DNA of 64,000 bases from NCBI GenBank assembly GCA_015680685.1, contig MNCI01001975.1, forward strand, positions 234,406 to 298,405, given 5' to 3'. The translations under genes and the position numbers were made by a program. This document shows, piece after piece, positions 21,402 to 33,569 of this stretch. The DNA is from Gnetum montanum. Its lineage: Eukaryota; Streptophyta; Gnetopsida; Gnetales; Gnetaceae. Within the stretch, counting starts at the first letter, position 1. Every line of letters begins with the position of its first letter. The notes below the pieces were generated by a model, which was not told where the DNA came from, did no database searches, and worked only from the letters and a program-made list of their open reading frames with translations.

Positions 21402-24110
21402 ATGCATCGTATGGAGAGAACATTCATTGGAGAACTAATGAGATATATATTGAAGAAAATTGGAATGACCAACCTCATTCAGGATTTTCATAACCACCTT
21501 GACTACACTCAAGGACTACAATCACCTAAGGTAGATAATCCTAGAGGAGATGAAGTAAGCCTTAGACTAGGGGAGAACTCAAGGCCTAGGACATCCTCAA
21601 AACCTAGAAAAGATAAATCAAGGGACCATGGAAAATACTATAAAAGCCTTGGAGACTCTCCTAATTCCTCATCTTCCTCCTCCTCTTCAACGCCTAGTTC
21701 TGATGAAGATGAATGTAGGTATAGAGATCAAGCTCCACTATGAGGTCGAAATAGGGATAGAAATTGAAAACAAGGACAAAATCAAAGACATCAAAATGAG
21801 CATAGAAAAAATCATCACAATCAGAAAAATAAAAATAGAAATTTTCACCACAACATGTCTGATGATGTGAACCCTTGTTGGCCACCAAAGAATGATGTGG
21901 ATTATAGAGGTAGTTAAAATACTCCACAGGCATTGCAAGGAAAGTCACATCAAAAGGCTTAATATGAACAACATCCCTAAATTTGTAGAAGGCTAGGATT
22001 CTTATCCACAACATCATTTTCAAGCCTTCCATGATGCCTACATCTTTAAAAACATTGAAAATGGATGGAAAAAGCTTAAGTTCTTCTCTAGGATACTAAT
22101 AGACAAAGTTCAAGTGTGGTATAGATCATTGAAATGAAATTCAATCCATCAGTGGTCCACAATGTTGGAACCTTTCAATGAGAAATACAAAACCTATGCA
22201 ACGGTGTCCAACCTAGGGAAAGTAATCTAAGGATGGAAATAAGAACAACATGAACCCTTGGAATATGGCCCTAGATAGATACTATTTTCTACTACATAGA
22301 TGTTCAAGCCATATTTTCTCTTAAGAAGAGTAACTTTTCCACATCATAGATGGGCTTTGTAGTCAAACAAGAGAGACCCTTGGGATGTATGCTCAAGGTC
22401 AATTATATAAATTTGAAACCCATTAGATCTAAAAGCTAATCAAGTGTGTGGAAAAAGAAGAAGGAGAGCTATGTAAATAAGAGAATGTTGACAAAAATAA
22501 CTAGGATCCAACTCTTCAAAAGAAAAGGGTCCATATCTATGATAAGGAAAAATAGGCAGCTCTCAATGAGGTGATTTCACAACAAACCTTGCCAATACAA
22601 AAGTCTATTAATGAGCTTCAAGCAAGGCTCAATAAGATGTGGGAGTCGATGAATCATAAAGTTACAACTTATGTAACAACTGTAGAGGAGAGAGTAATGC
22701 AAAACCAATCAAGTGATCAAAATAAGAGAGGAAAAAGAACCGAGAAATAGCTAGGAACACTTATCGACAAAAAGGGAAAATAGCTATATAAGAAGAGGCT
22801 ATAGACTTAATCATAGAAGACGATGATGGATGTGACATCTACCTATATGATCATCCAAAGAGCCATTACCCAATCATGTTACATCTACATGAGTATTGGG
22901 CTTTTGCATTGAATCCTAGATTCATACAAAAGCAAATGCTTAGGAAACTATCTTACTCAAAAGGTAATTATAGATAATCTTGCAACCAAATGTACTATCC
23001 TAGTGGGACTTCTTATCAAACTTAAAACTACTATTAAAGGCAGTGGCAAAACCCACAGTCATGGGGAAGGCCATCATCAAATCAACAGTACCCTTACTGC
23101 TAGCTGAACCCATATGGATATTACATTCAAGAACCTATTTTCCCAACTGGTTCTACCTCCTCTATCTTAAATCACTACTAGCACTCTTCTAAATATCATC
23201 AACCTGCAACATCTTCTAAGAATCACCACATCACACCTCTCACCCTCCATCGCATGTCATGGCCAGCAACACAGGAAGGTTCAGCACCACAAAATCAATA
23301 AAAGAATGCCACTTGTGCTATGAACATACACAAAAATGATCATGCTAGTAGATCTCCACCACAATCTCAGAAATGCCCTTTCTTTAGGATGGTTCCCATG
23401 CGTAAGCACAACACTTGTGGACCTACTAACTTATCAAAACTAACACAAGGCCAATATAATGCAACAACCATCCTTGTTAGAACAATGCCATCTAATCATA
23501 CAAAAAGGCCAACAACCATTACCATTCCAATACAAGGGCATAAATAATGAACTTATCACTATGGAGAGATAGAAAAATCCATGCATCACTAATAGTAAAT
23601 GGTGTAGTTGTGGCCCAAAAATTCAAAATATTAACACAACCCACAATAAAGCTAAGAAACATGTGTGTGAGCAAAAACTAGTCTACGCAATAGCCACTAA
23701 ACCAAAAGACACCCAATGGCTTGAAAATAAGAATAAAAAACTATTTTAAAGATGCATGGAAACAACGGATCCACTTATTACTTGTAAACTTATGAAAATA
23801 AACCAAACAAAGGACTTAGACACATATATCTTACACTAATTATACACCGGAAAAAAAGATTAAACATAGAGACCTAAGAATTAAAATAGAATATCAAGAA
23901 GAAGAAGCAAACACATTTAGATCCTCCAAAATGGAAATACCTTCAAGTCCAAATGAAGATACATCTCTGAATGATCAAAAAGAGACTATCACCAATCTTA
24001 AATATACTACCACATGATTAATTAAATCAGTAATGGTGATAGATGGAAAACTAGTGGTGTATAACCAAAGGATTGTGTAGTCCATCTCCCGAATGTATGG
24101 CCATAAGGTT
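21402..24110 (+). pseudogene. gag pseudogene of GagX-C
   Basis: The first 113 codons are open and end in a Ser-rich, acidic stretch (SPNSSSSSSSSTPSSDEDE), matching the Ser-rich N-terminal region of GagX-B and Gypsy-H. From about 21960 a Retrotrans_gag core is readable (NNIPKFVEG, WKKLKFFSRILID, VWYRSLK) with many stops. The knuckle at 22830-22870 has lost two cysteines (C-x2-Y-x3-H-x4-Y), so nucleic-acid binding was probably lost. The end (KVSHGGDS) overlaps AGTCATGGGGGAGAT at 24111. No protease domain is recognised. Confidence 0.68.
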
Positions 24111-25590
24111 AGTCATGGGGGAGATTCTCAACCCTTATTTAAGAACTAATAAGTATTTTTCACCTTTTTTGTTTTACAATTTTTTTATCATTTTTCTATT
24201 TCTTCCAAAATTTTTTGATTCTTCTTATGTTTTTCATTTTTTAATATTTTTCTCTTTTCTTGAGTCATTATCTTTATGTTTTATGAATGTATTTCATGTT
24301 TTTGTTAATAATATTGCTAAGTGATGATGTAAAAGTCAACACTATGTGTTGGGTTTTTGTGCTATGCTATCAAGATGATTGGGTAAGTAATTATGTAAAG
24401 GAGTGAGACCACTTCATCCATCCCTCCAATTCTTTGAATAAAAGGTCTTTTTCATGGAAAAAATTTGGTTCTTATTTAATGAAACTAAAATTAATCAATG
24501 ATCATTGTACCTTGAAGAAAGAGGGAATGACCAAGTGGGAATGTTAAGGGTGTGACCTCAAGGGCATTTGTTAGGTTCTCTTCTTAACTTCCTTTATGTG
24601 GTTTATGACTCCTCTTGGAATGTATCATCACTCCTCTATCAACCAATAAAAAGGAAGCTCTGTCTTTGCATGGTGTGGTTCTGATTTCAAAAAAATATAA
24701 ATTCAAAAAAAAATTAAAAAAGTCTATATATATATATATATAATGCAAAAAAATAACAATAATCAGAANATTTAAAAATTCTATATATATATATATATAA
24801 TGCAAAAAAATAACAATAATCAGAATTCAAAGAACACCCCTTAGACACAATAACAAGCTACAAGCACTAGTTGTGGGCTAGAAATACATGTTACCCATGC
24901 CTGAAGATGCCCCTCTAACTAAGGCCATCATTTCTTCTTCTCTTTTCTTCTCTATTTGGAGTGATGATTGTTCTTTGAGGTGGCTGTGGACTCATGGTGG
25001 TTGGCAAGATGGAGCACATCAATGCAAGGTCACTATTTATGGTATGGAGTTGGTTTAAACTTGGATGGATAAGTATGCTAATAATTTTTATCACATTTTT
25101 TACAAGAACCTATTGTGGACATGGTCAAGCACCTTGCATCCCAATCTTTGCAATCCCTTCTCATCCCATTATTCACCTCACTATTGCATGTGATTTTGAG
25201 CCTTTTGGTTATGTGTAGTTTAGTGTAACATCCCAACCAAGGTAGTTGTGTGTTGTTTAGATAAGGACATGATTTATATTTAACTTCTAGGATGCCCATG
25301 AACATCTAAAGAAGTGGCTAAGCAAGGGCATTATGGCAGGAGTGTGCTTTGGGAAGGACCCACTGCATAACTTTTGTTAATCATGGCTTTGAACTAACCT
25401 TCAAATCTTCTAGAACATCAATGATGGTTTCTCTGAATTTATGCATAATTTTGGCACTACTTCTCATCAATTTCATTAATTTCTCCTACTTTTCTATTTC
25501 CATATCCATTAATATTTGTTTTCCACCTTCTCAATTAGATCTTTGGTTTCAATTGTTCAAAAACCTGTGTGCTTTTAGAGTTACACTTAT
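24111..25590 (+). other. Non-coding spacer of GagX-C
   Basis: Same order as in GagX-B: polypurine-like motif, T-rich run (24150-24260), conserved block AGGGTGTGACCTCAAGGG (24547-24564), TTTGCATGGTGTGGTTCT (24666), and a second AGTCATGGGGG at 25592. No gene recognised. A TA microsatellite with an assembly duplication lies inside (24722-24827). Confidence 0.68.
24722..24827. other. Assembly overlap duplication at a (TA)n microsatellite, n at 24769
   Basis: A (TA)n run plus AATGCAAAAAAATAACAATA and the next eight bases occur once before the n and once after it. The short repeat probably stopped the contigs from merging. Confidence 0.85.
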
Positions 25591-25889
25591 TAGTCATGGG
25601 GGCTAGGGATGTCGACTTTGAAATTTTTCTTATTTACTTTGAAATTTTTCTAACATCATATTTTCAAACATTATGGTAACTAATAGTAATTTATCAAAAT
25701 AATGTGAACAGCTTGATGATTTTAGTTACCTCATAACCTTGGGCATAGGATGTTGTCATCACCTTGTGCTTAAATGAAAACTAAGGGATCCAAAAAGGGT
25801 TAATTATTAAGGAAAATTTACCAAAACTAATGCTAATCCTTTGGTGACTATACGTGATGCTAAAAGAAATGCTTTAAAAAAGGTCTTTT

Positions 25890-26211
25890 TTTAGCCATGA
25901 AAACAAAGCCAAGAGGGGAACAACAAAGGATATGCCCATGGACAAATCATAGCACATACAAGATAGTAGCTCAAGCATCACATTTTTGCTAGATCTATGG
26001 GATGATGAGAAGAAATTTTGGTCCATCCTTTAAGAATGTTCTACATAACCAAAGAAGCATCAACATAACAATCAAGGTTGGAAGTCTACCACCACTAGTG
26101 GCAACAAGAAGAATCATCTTCAGTAGATTTTTGAAGATCTCTACAAATTTTGTAATCTTCAATGTCTGTCTAGTCTTTTGTCACTTTGTCATTTTGTATG
26201 CACCCACTTGA
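25890..26211 (+). pseudogene. ORF2 remnant of GagX-C
   Basis: An ATG at 25897 opens MKTKPRGEQQR, resembling the basic RG-rich starts of ORF2 in GagX-D and GagX-E (M-x-P-K-R-x-Q). About 100 codons with one stop follow up to the region before the 3' LTR, so most of ORF2 appears deleted. The assignment rests on position and the short N-terminal similarity. Confidence 0.35.
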
Positions 26212-26339
26212 GTAAAAGTTTGTAATATGACACTCAGAGTCAATCAGTAGTTAGCGTCAGTGAATAATCTCATCATTCCCAATTTTTTGTAAAGAAAGAT
26301 CATTCCTATCCTATTAACTTAAGGATGAGTTCTCATTCA

Positions 26340-26351
26340 GTCGTGGGGGTA
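26340..26351 (+). other. Polypurine tract of GagX-C
   Basis: GTCGTGGGGGTA abuts the 3' LTR start TGATG. The 30 bases before it (GGATGAGTT...CATTCA) are nearly identical to those before the GagX-D polypurine tract. Confidence 0.82.
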
Positions 26352-26912
26352 TGATGCAGTGTCAAAGTGTCACATTGATGGGGCCCCATTGATGGGCCCT
26401 TGTTGATGCATCCTCATTGACATGGTGTTTCCCCATCAATGGGGCCATGTCGACATAGCGTTTGTTGTGTTTATGAGGTTGTCAACACAACTCCATAATA
26501 AAGTTTATAAATACAAGCTCATCCACTATGTTTAGGGAGGTCTTTTCTATAGAGTAGCCAGACTCTTGCAATTTTATTCTATAGTCTTAGAGAGTACTTA
26601 ATGAGTGCCCATAGTGCAAATCTAAGTCAGTTGTATGACATCTTCTTTGAGTGGCAATGTACCTTAACACATTCTATGAATGAAAATAAGATCAAGATTG
26701 ATTCTTATTTATTATAGCACTTTAACTTAGATTAAATCTACTTTTAATGCAATTTATATTCCATGTACTTAGTTAATATCTACAATTCCATGTACATTAA
26801 TGAACTGGTGAAATGAGCATGACCAGTTTCATCTGTAAACACATATTCGCTTGGTAATCCCAATAGCATTATTTCTTTGTTCACCCAATAGCATAGAACT
26901 TGGTAATCCCCG
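26352..26912 (+). repeat. 3' LTR of GagX-C, truncated
   Basis: Aligns with the first 60% of the 5' LTR and stops after GGTAATCCC near 26912, where unrelated sequence begins. The last 330 bp, including the terminal CA, are missing. Confidence 0.8.
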
Positions 26913-27162
26913 TTGACATCAAGCCACTCTAGTTTTGAGTAATGTAAATAAAACAAGTAACATGCAAATGGAAGTATCTTCAATGATAAGAGAAAATAAT
27001 TCATTAAAGTTCATACCCTCTTTTTGTGTGCAGCATTTAGCTACTATGTGTTCCTTAAACCTTTAATCTTTAACCCATAGACTACCTTCATTTTTCTTGA
27101 GGATTCACTTACGACACACTCTTCTTTGACTCTTACTTAGTTTACTATATTTTAAGTTTGAT
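26913..27162. other. Stretch without recognised gene
   Basis: Sequence between the GagX-C truncation point and a SINE-like piece. No coding pattern recognised. Confidence 0.45.
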
Positions 27163-27310
27163 TTTTATGGGGGGCATTGGAACCCAAAACAAGTGAAACA
27201 CATGTATGCCCAAAGATTTATAGAAGTTCATAACTAAATGCTACCTAGTAGAATTGAACTTGTGACTTCAGGTTACTAGGCTACCACCACACTAACACCT
27301 CATTGTTTAA
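27163..27310 (-). mobile_element. tRNA-derived SINE-like piece (copy 1)
   Basis: On the minus strand it starts CAATGAGGTGTTAG, has a TAGTGTGGTGG element resembling an RNA polymerase III A box, and about 35 bases later AGTTCAATTCT, resembling the B box GGTTCRANTCC. The same head occurs at 44440-44575. No poly(A) or duplication was confirmed. Confidence 0.45.
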
Positions 27311-27999
27311 GTTTGATTTTTATGAGGAGACTTAATCTCCTGATTCATAACCATTATCTATAATGTTGACTTTAAAGAATTGAAAATCTAATCAAAGATC
27401 AAAAGAAGAATGAAAATTAAAAAAAAATTAAAATACATTATATCATTACCATAGTAGAGAGTCTAAAGAAAAATTCCAATGGTTTTGTGGATGCCTTTTT
27501 AAGTTTTCATCATTACAACCAATCTTGAAAAGACTCTCTTCTAGGATAAGAGAAGGATCAAACATTGTCCTTATTTAGAAGTGTCATTAGTTTTCATTTC
27601 TTAGTAAAAGGTTTTTTGTAAAGAGAAGTGTTATTGATTGTTTCTATACGAGATTCATGGAACTTTAACATTAAGCAAAGCAAGGTAATGAGTTTTTAAT
27701 GTGGAGATGAAGATATCTGTGCAAACAACAATTTACCTCATTAGGATAATTGTAACAATCATTATCATTATATATCCTAGTTGTATCACAACTACATGAG
27801 GTTGTTTATATGAATTCTTTATTGTCATTCACTCTTGTGAAAAACCAAATTATCATTAATACCTAAATCTTAGATGTATTTATTTATTTTTGCAAACCAA
27901 ATATGTTTTAGTCTACCTTATTTCTTAATTTTAATAAAGTGACTTCTTCTAATTGGTGTATTTTTTAGTCTTCAACCACATGATGAAATCATCTAAGAT
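27311..27999. other. AT-rich stretch without recognised gene
   Basis: No gene or repeat recognised. It may include a decayed continuation of the neighbouring RTE element. Confidence 0.45.
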
Positions 28000-29360
28000 C
28001 ACATTTACTTTTTGTTGTTATGGCTATTATTCAAAAATTTTCTAAATAAGAGAATTATTGATTTGGTCTTTTCTAATAACACTTAATATCCAGCTTAGTG
28101 TTCACATCTCTACTACATGCATATGTTGAGTTTGATGCTTTTTAATAAGCCAACATTCTATACCATAAGGATCATATGTCTAATAGTAGTTCATGGAACG
28201 TTGACTTAAACCTAGCAAGGATTCTATTATTAGAAAGCACATCATTATTTTCTTACCATTTCATCCATCCTGCTTAAATTTTACCTATCATATCATTATT
28301 TATTTGAACAAGTGATCCCAAGTATGTGAAATACTTACTTTAAGTAACTTCTTATTTTAATCTTCATACCTTCATTACTCACTTTCTTATTAAAAATGCA
28401 CTCTATGTATTCAAGTTTATTTCTATTAATCCTTGCCCTCTTTGATTCTAAGTAGTTTTTCAACACTAGAATTTTACAACCATGTCTTCCTTATTTTTAT
28501 TAACCAATATAATATAATCTATAAAAATCCAGCACAAAGGGATATCATCTTGTATGTAATTAACTTGTTTGTAACAATAGCAAATAAATGAGGGGTTGCA
28601 ATAGATCCTTGATGTAATCCTAGTTTCACAAAGAAATTTGTAATCTCTACAAATAGTGCAAACTTGATTTGCGACATGTAACCCAAGTTTCATCAAGAAA
28701 TTTGTAATCTCTCTACAAATAGTGCAAACTTGATCTGTGACTTCATAATCGATATCTTGCATAGTATTTATGTTCCCAAAAAAATTTTAACATACACCAA
28801 ATATTCTCTCAAGGGATTTTGGCATAAGTTTTCTCTAAATTAATGAAAATTATTAGTGTCCTCTTTCTATATTGTACTTTTCCATCATATATCTTAGCAA
28901 GAAAATTGCTTTCATAGTTAATCTTCTAGATATAAAATTAAATTAAGTCTTAAAAATGATTAATGTTTTCTTAAAGCATTATTCTATAACCTTTTCACAT
29001 AACTTTATAATGCAATTCATAAGCTTGATGCCTACATAATTTACATAGTTTTGCACATCTCCCTTGTTATTGTAGATAAGTACCATAATGCTTCTTGCAT
29101 GTCTCTATTGTTTTTGTAGATGAATACTATAGTGTTTCCCCTTTGATTTGACATTCTCTCTTCCTCTTAGATCTTGTTGAATAATTTTGTTGACCAAGTT
29201 ATTCCTATATCTCCAATAGGCTTTAATACATCTATGTCCAATTTTATCACTTTACCATTCTTCATCTTCAAAAAAACTTTTTGTACTTTAAAAGCATATA
29301 TAAAGTTGGTCATTCCTATGTGCCAATCATATCTAATTAAATATACACCTAAATGATATT
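28000..29360 (-). pseudogene. RTE-type LINE reverse transcriptase, heavily decayed
   Basis: Minus-strand reading in pieces shows the plant RTE pattern: GDIGITW..KLFN near 29180, TIVFIYKNNRDMQ near 29110, a mutated core (IQDDIPLCWIFIDYIILV, 28500-28555) where intact relatives have a F-A-D-D-I-V-L box, then NKNKED..VKF and a later AGWMKW box near 28260. These elements normally copy themselves by target-primed reverse transcription. Stops occur every 10 to 40 codons, and the middle carries a 65-bp tandem duplication. Ends are not defined. Confidence 0.65.
28619..28742. repeat. Tandem duplication of about 65 bp inside the RTE remnant
   Basis: AAATTTGTAATCTCT..ACAAATAGTGCAAACTTGAT occurs twice with the same flanks (28634-28673 and 28690-28731). 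Confidence 0.85.
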
Positions 29361-29675
29361 GACAAGAGATTTTACATTACCTTTATTTACTATAACTTAA
29401 AAATTCTAAAGTTATTTTTTCATTAAAATGGTAAAAAAAAAAAACATTTCAGCATCAATTTCAAATCCTAGTCATAGTCTTGAACCTAGATTTTTAACAG
29501 GTGAATTATATTTAGGAAAACTGCCCTAGTTTTTACCAATTCAATTTTATTTAAGTTCTTTTGTTGTTTTTTTATTTTGTTATACTTTACTGATTATACA
29601 AATTGTTGTTTGCCCTTATATTAAGTTCCTTTCACCATAAAAATAAAAGAAATTGTATTTTTTAAAAGTAAAAGG
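29361..29675. other. Stretch without recognised gene
   Basis: AT-rich, with a 12-A run near 29432. It could be the upstream part of the RTE remnant. Nothing else recognised. Confidence 0.4.
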
Positions 29676-30072
29676 TGTTAGCAGATCTAGCAGCAAAATA
29701 TGAAATGAGATGAAAATAAAGAGCAGTTGGACGATAGGTAATTACAGAAAAATCTTATTATCAACAACGGAAATAACAAGCTTCTCTCTTCATCACAAGG
29801 AGAGAACAAGAAGAAGCCTCTCTCTCATGCAATGGGAGAACTCTTAACTCTGACGATTTATGATGGATCCCAGGGCAAACTTAAATAGCCACACCCGGGT
29901 TACAAAATTGGAAACATCAAAAATTAACTGAAATAGACCTTTTATAAGTCTTATGTTATCTTTAAGGAAAATTCAAAAAACTATCGACAATAGAAACAGA
30001 AAGTGCAATTCATGAATTAGCAACTGCTAGTTCATTGCTGTAATCTACCGCTTCAGTTAGTTGTTTCCAACA
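29676..30072 (-). repeat. 3' LTR of Copia-T
   Basis: TGTTAGCAG...TCCAACA as printed on the plus strand; because this sequence begins TG and ends CA, its reverse also does. It lies downstream of the minus-strand pol. A CTCCCACTTGGAGA tract (30075-30090) next to it is the polypurine tract on the minus strand. Confidence 0.93.
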
Positions 30073-30140
30073 ATCTCCCACTTGGAGATTTTGATTGAGG
30101 AGCAATCATATCTCCACACCATCCTTTCTACCTGACCATT

Positions 30141-33100
30141 CTATGTTATTGCTAGGCCATATGAGTATCTACTCCAGGAAAACTTGTCCATGTTAATCGG
30201 CTTGGTCAGAACATCTGCAAGATTATCCTTGGTGTGTATCTTCTGCATAGCCACACTTCCATCTTCTACTACGTTACGAACAAAGTGAAATTGTACACCT
30301 ATGTGTTTAGTCCTGGAATGAAAAGCTGGATTCTTTGCAATATGTAAGGTGCTTTGATTATCACAAAATAAAGGAATCTTCTCCTGTTTGTATCCAAGCT
30401 CCTCTGACAACCTTTGAATCCAAATTGCTTCCTTGCAAGCTTGGGTAGCTACCATGTATTCTGCTTCTGTTGTAGATAATGCGACTACTGTTTGCAATCT
30501 TGATACCCAGCTAATAGCTCCTCCTGCAAGTGTAAACACATAACCTGTAGTAGATTTTCTTTTATCTGGATCACCTGCAAAATCTGAATCCACATAACCT
30601 TTAATAGTAAATTCAGATCCTCCATAACATAATGCAACATCTGAGGTACCCTTAATGTATCTCAGGATTCTCTTAACAATGCTCCAATGCTCTCGTCCAG
30701 GGTTTGCCATGTACCGACTGACTACTCCCACTGCTTGTGCAATGTCTGGTCTTGTACAAATCATAGCAAACATTAGGCTTCCCACTGCTGATGCATATGG
30801 TACTCGAGACATCTCATTCCTCTCTACTTCAGTGCTAGGACACATCTCGGAGGATAATTTGAAATTAACAGGAAGTGGGGTAGATATTGGCTTACAATCT
30901 TGCATGTTGAAGCGTCGCAAGATCTTACCCAAGTAATTTTTCTGAGAAAGCCAAATCTTCTTGTTATTTCTGTCTCGGTGAATTTGCATCCCTAGAATCT
31001 TGTTTGCTGGTCCCAAGTCTTTCATATCAAATTCCCTAGCCAACTGTGCCTTCAATTCTTGGATTTGCTCTTTGTTGGGACCTACAACCAACATGTCATC
31101 CACATACAATAGCAAAATGATGAAATCTTCATCAAACCTCTTGAAATACGTACAAGGGTCTGCATTGAGTCTATTGTAGCCAAGGCTCATGATATACGAG
31201 TCAAATCTCTTGTACCAACACCTTGGCGCCTGTTTGAGACCGTACAGAGATTTGTTCAACCTGCAAACCAAGTTCTCTTTGCCTTCTTCTGCAAAACCTT
31301 CTGGTTGGAGCATATAAATCTCTTCTTCAAGATCTCCATGCAGAAAAGCAGTTTTCACATCTAGTTGTTCTAGATGTAGATCAAATGTAGCACACATTGC
31401 TAGGACTACTCTGACTGTTGTAAGTCTAACCACAGGAGAAAATATCTCATTGAAGTCAATTCCTTCTTTTTGAGCATATCCCTTTACCACCAATCTTGCA
31501 CGATATCGCTCCACTTGGTCATTACTATCACGTTTGATCTTGTAGACCCATTTGTTTCCAATAGCCTTTCTTCCTTGTGGTAGTGTAACAAGATCCCATG
31601 TCTTGTTTTTGTGTAAAGCTTCAATCTCCTCTTGCATTGCTACCATCCACAAAGACACATCTGGACTTTTGAGAGCTTCATGTAAAGTTGAGGGCTCTCC
31701 ATCCTCTGTTAAAAGGCAATATGCAACATTACTTTCAATAACATAATCTGAGTGCCAAGTTGGTGATCTTTTTACCCGAGATGACCGACGAACTTCATTA
31801 GCTTCAAACTTGACTGGTCCTGTCTCTTCACACATTGATGTTGCTTCAAGAGGAACTGGATCTTCAACTTTTGTCTTATCTTCTACCTGAATTTTAGTAG
31901 TCTCTAAATTCTCCTTTGAAGTGCTAGCATCTCCCTTCTCTTGCATTTTATCTTCTACAAATATCACATCTCTGCTGATGACAACCTTGCGGGTAGTGGG
32001 ATCCCACAGGCGATACCCCTTAACTCCATCAGCATACCCTAAGAAGATACATTTCCTGGACTTTGGGTCCAACTTTGATCTTTCTTGGTCACTATACATC
32101 ACATACACAGAACTTCCAAATGTATGGAGATGAGAATAAACAGCTGGCTTACCAGTCCACATTTCTATTGGTGTTTTTAGATCAATCGCAGTTGATGGAG
32201 ACCGATTGACTAAATAGCAGGCCGTATTAACTGCTTCTGCCCAAAAGGACTTGGTTAGATCTGCAGCCTTCAACATTGATCTTGTTTTTTCCAACAAGGT
32301 TCTATTCATCCGTTCTGCCACTCCATTTTGTTGAGGAGTGTGTGCCACTGTGAACTGCCTCTTAATGCCTTCTTGCTGACAAAATGCATTAAATTCATCA
32401 GTTTTATATTCTCCTCCATTATCTGTCCTTAGACACTTGATCCTTTGTTCGGACTCAAGTTCTACTTGCGCTTTAAAAACTTTGAAGACTGAAAAGACAT
32501 CTGCCTTCCTTTTGATTGGATACACCCAACATCTCCTGGAGAAATCATCAATGAAAGATACAAAGTATCTTGCTCCTCCTAGGGAAGCCACTGGTGCTTG
32601 CCAAACATCAGAGTGCAGCAAGTCCAAGATGCCTCTACTCTTAGCAGTTGATGTGCTAAACTTTAATCTGTGTTGCTTACTAGTAACACAATGCTCACAA
32701 AATGGTAAACATACCGAATTGAGCCCAGGAAGTAGTTTCTGTTTAGAGAGAATCTGCAAACCTTGTTCTGACATATGACCAAGCTTTCGATGCGACAACA
32801 TCGTCGATTCTTCTTCCAAACTAGTTGATGCAACAGAAGACTCTCCCACTTGATGTGTGTTCCCCATAAGCATGTACAGATTTGCAGCAACCTTTTTTGC
32901 CTTCATTACCACAAGCGCACCTTTGGTAATCTTCAGGATGCCATTCTCTATACGAGTTTTGCACCCAACATCATCTAGTTGTCCTAAAGATAGTAGATTT
33001 TTTTTCAGGCCCTCCACATGTCGTACCTCTTCTATGGTGCGAATAGTACCATCATACATATTTATCTTGACAGTACCAATACTAGCGATTTTCAAAGCAT

Positions 33101-33308
33101 GATCATTTCCCATGTACACAGATCCTTCTGAGATTGGTTTGTAGTGATAAAACCATTCTCTCCGAGAGGTCATGTGCCATGTTACTCCTAAATCCCAGAT
33201 CCAAGCATCAATGAGCTTCTGTTTGCCTTTAGCAATAGTTGCCTCATTGTATAGAACATCACCATCATATGAGGTACTTGCCGCATTCCCTTGAGGATTC
33301 TTTTCATT
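30141..33308 (-). CDS. pol region of Copia-T (protease, integrase, reverse transcriptase, RNase H)
   Basis: Open without a stop from the n gap to 30141 (about 1055 codons). Domains in order: protease with the motif WDLGVTWHMTS (33185-33150; intact relatives have D-S-G, and the duplicated contig end reads DSG); GAG-pre-integrase HRKLGHMS; integrase zinc part and D..D..E core (LLHSDVW, RTDNGGEY, GVAERMN); reverse transcriptase with DVKTAFLHGDL and the catalytic LYVDDML; RNase H-like domain with YVDSDFAGD, ALSTTEAEYM and a C-terminal LADVLTKP. The order protease-integrase-RT-RNase H is diagnostic for Ty1/copia, and the sequence is of the Tnt1/Tork type. It continues in frame from gag once the duplication is discounted. 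Confidence 0.93.
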   Translation of the reverse strand, partial: NEKNPQGNAASTSYDGDVLYNEATIAKGKQKLIDAWIWDLGVTWHMTSRREWFYHYKPISEGSVYMGNDHALKIASIGTVKINMYDGTIRTIEEVRHVEGLKKNLLSLGQLDDVGCKTRIENGILKITKGALVVMKAKKVAANLYMLMGNTHQVGESSVASTSLEEESTMLSHRKLGHMSEQGLQILSKQKLLPGLNSVCLPFCEHCVTSKQHRLKFSTSTAKSRGILDLLHSDVWQAPVASLGGARYFVSFIDDFSRRCWVYPIKRKADVFSVFKVFKAQVELESEQRIKCLRTDNGGEYKTDEFNAFCQQEGIKRQFTVAHTPQQNGVAERMNRTLLEKTRSMLKAADLTKSFWAEAVNTACYLVNRSPSTAIDLKTPIEMWTGKPAVYSHLHTFGSSVYVMYSDQERSKLDPKSRKCIFLGYADGVKGYRLWDPTTRKVVISRDVIFVEDKMQEKGDASTSKENLETTKIQVEDKTKVEDPVPLEATSMCEETGPVKFEANEVRRSSRVKRSPTWHSDYVIESNVAYCLLTEDGEPSTLHEALKSPDVSLWMVAMQEEIEALHKNKTWDLVTLPQGRKAIGNKWVYKIKRDSNDQVERYRARLVVKGYAQKEGIDFNEIFSPVVRLTTVRVVLAMCATFDLHLEQLDVKTAFLHGDLEEEIYMLQPEGFAEEGKENLVCRLNKSLYGLKQAPRCWYKRFDSYIMSLGYNRLNADPCTYFKRFDEDFIILLLYVDDMLVVGPNKEQIQELKAQLAREFDMKDLGPANKILGMQIHRDRNNKKIWLSQKNYLGKILRRFNMQDCKPISTPLPVNFKLSSEMCPSTEVERNEMSRVPYASAVGSLMFAMICTRPDIAQAVGVVSRYMANPGREHWSIVKRILRYIKGTSDVALCYGGSEFTIKGYVDSDFAGDPDKRKSTTGYVFTLAGGAISWVSRLQTVVALSTTEAEYMVATQACKEAIWIQRLSEELGYKQEKIPLFCDNQSTLHIAKNPAFHSRTKHIGVQFHFVRNVVEDGSVAMQKIHTKDNLADVLTKPINMDKFSWSRYSYGLAIT

Positions 33309-33569
33309 NGCCATCATACATATTTATCTTGACAGTACCAATACTAGCGATTTTCAAAGCATGATCATTTCCCATGTACACAGATCCTTCTGAGATTGGT
33401 TTGTAGTGATAAAACCATTCTCTCCGAGAGGTCATGTGCCATGTTACTCCTGAATCCCAGATCCAAGCATCAATGAGCTTCTGTTTGCCTTTAGCAATAG
33501 TTGCCTCATTGTATAGAACATCACCATCATATGAGGTACTTGCCGCATTCCCTTGAGGATTCTTTTCAT
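33051..33569. other. Assembly overlap duplication around a single n (33309)
   Basis: About 258 bp (33051-33308) recur after the n (33312-33569) with one visible difference, AAATCCCAG versus GAATCCCAG. It changes the protease active-site codon from serine to leucine. Confidence 0.92.

Larger units (their letters stand above)
20362..26912 (+). mobile_element. GagX-C: non-autonomous gypsy-like element, 3' LTR truncated
   Basis: Plus-strand element with an 888-bp 5' LTR, a decayed primer site, a heavily broken gag, a conserved spacer, an ORF2 remnant, a polypurine tract and a 3' LTR cut off at about 26912. Its U3 is the GGGGCCCC / TGATGCATC type, not the GATATC type. No pol is seen. The target duplication cannot be checked because the 3' end is missing. 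Confidence 0.82.
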
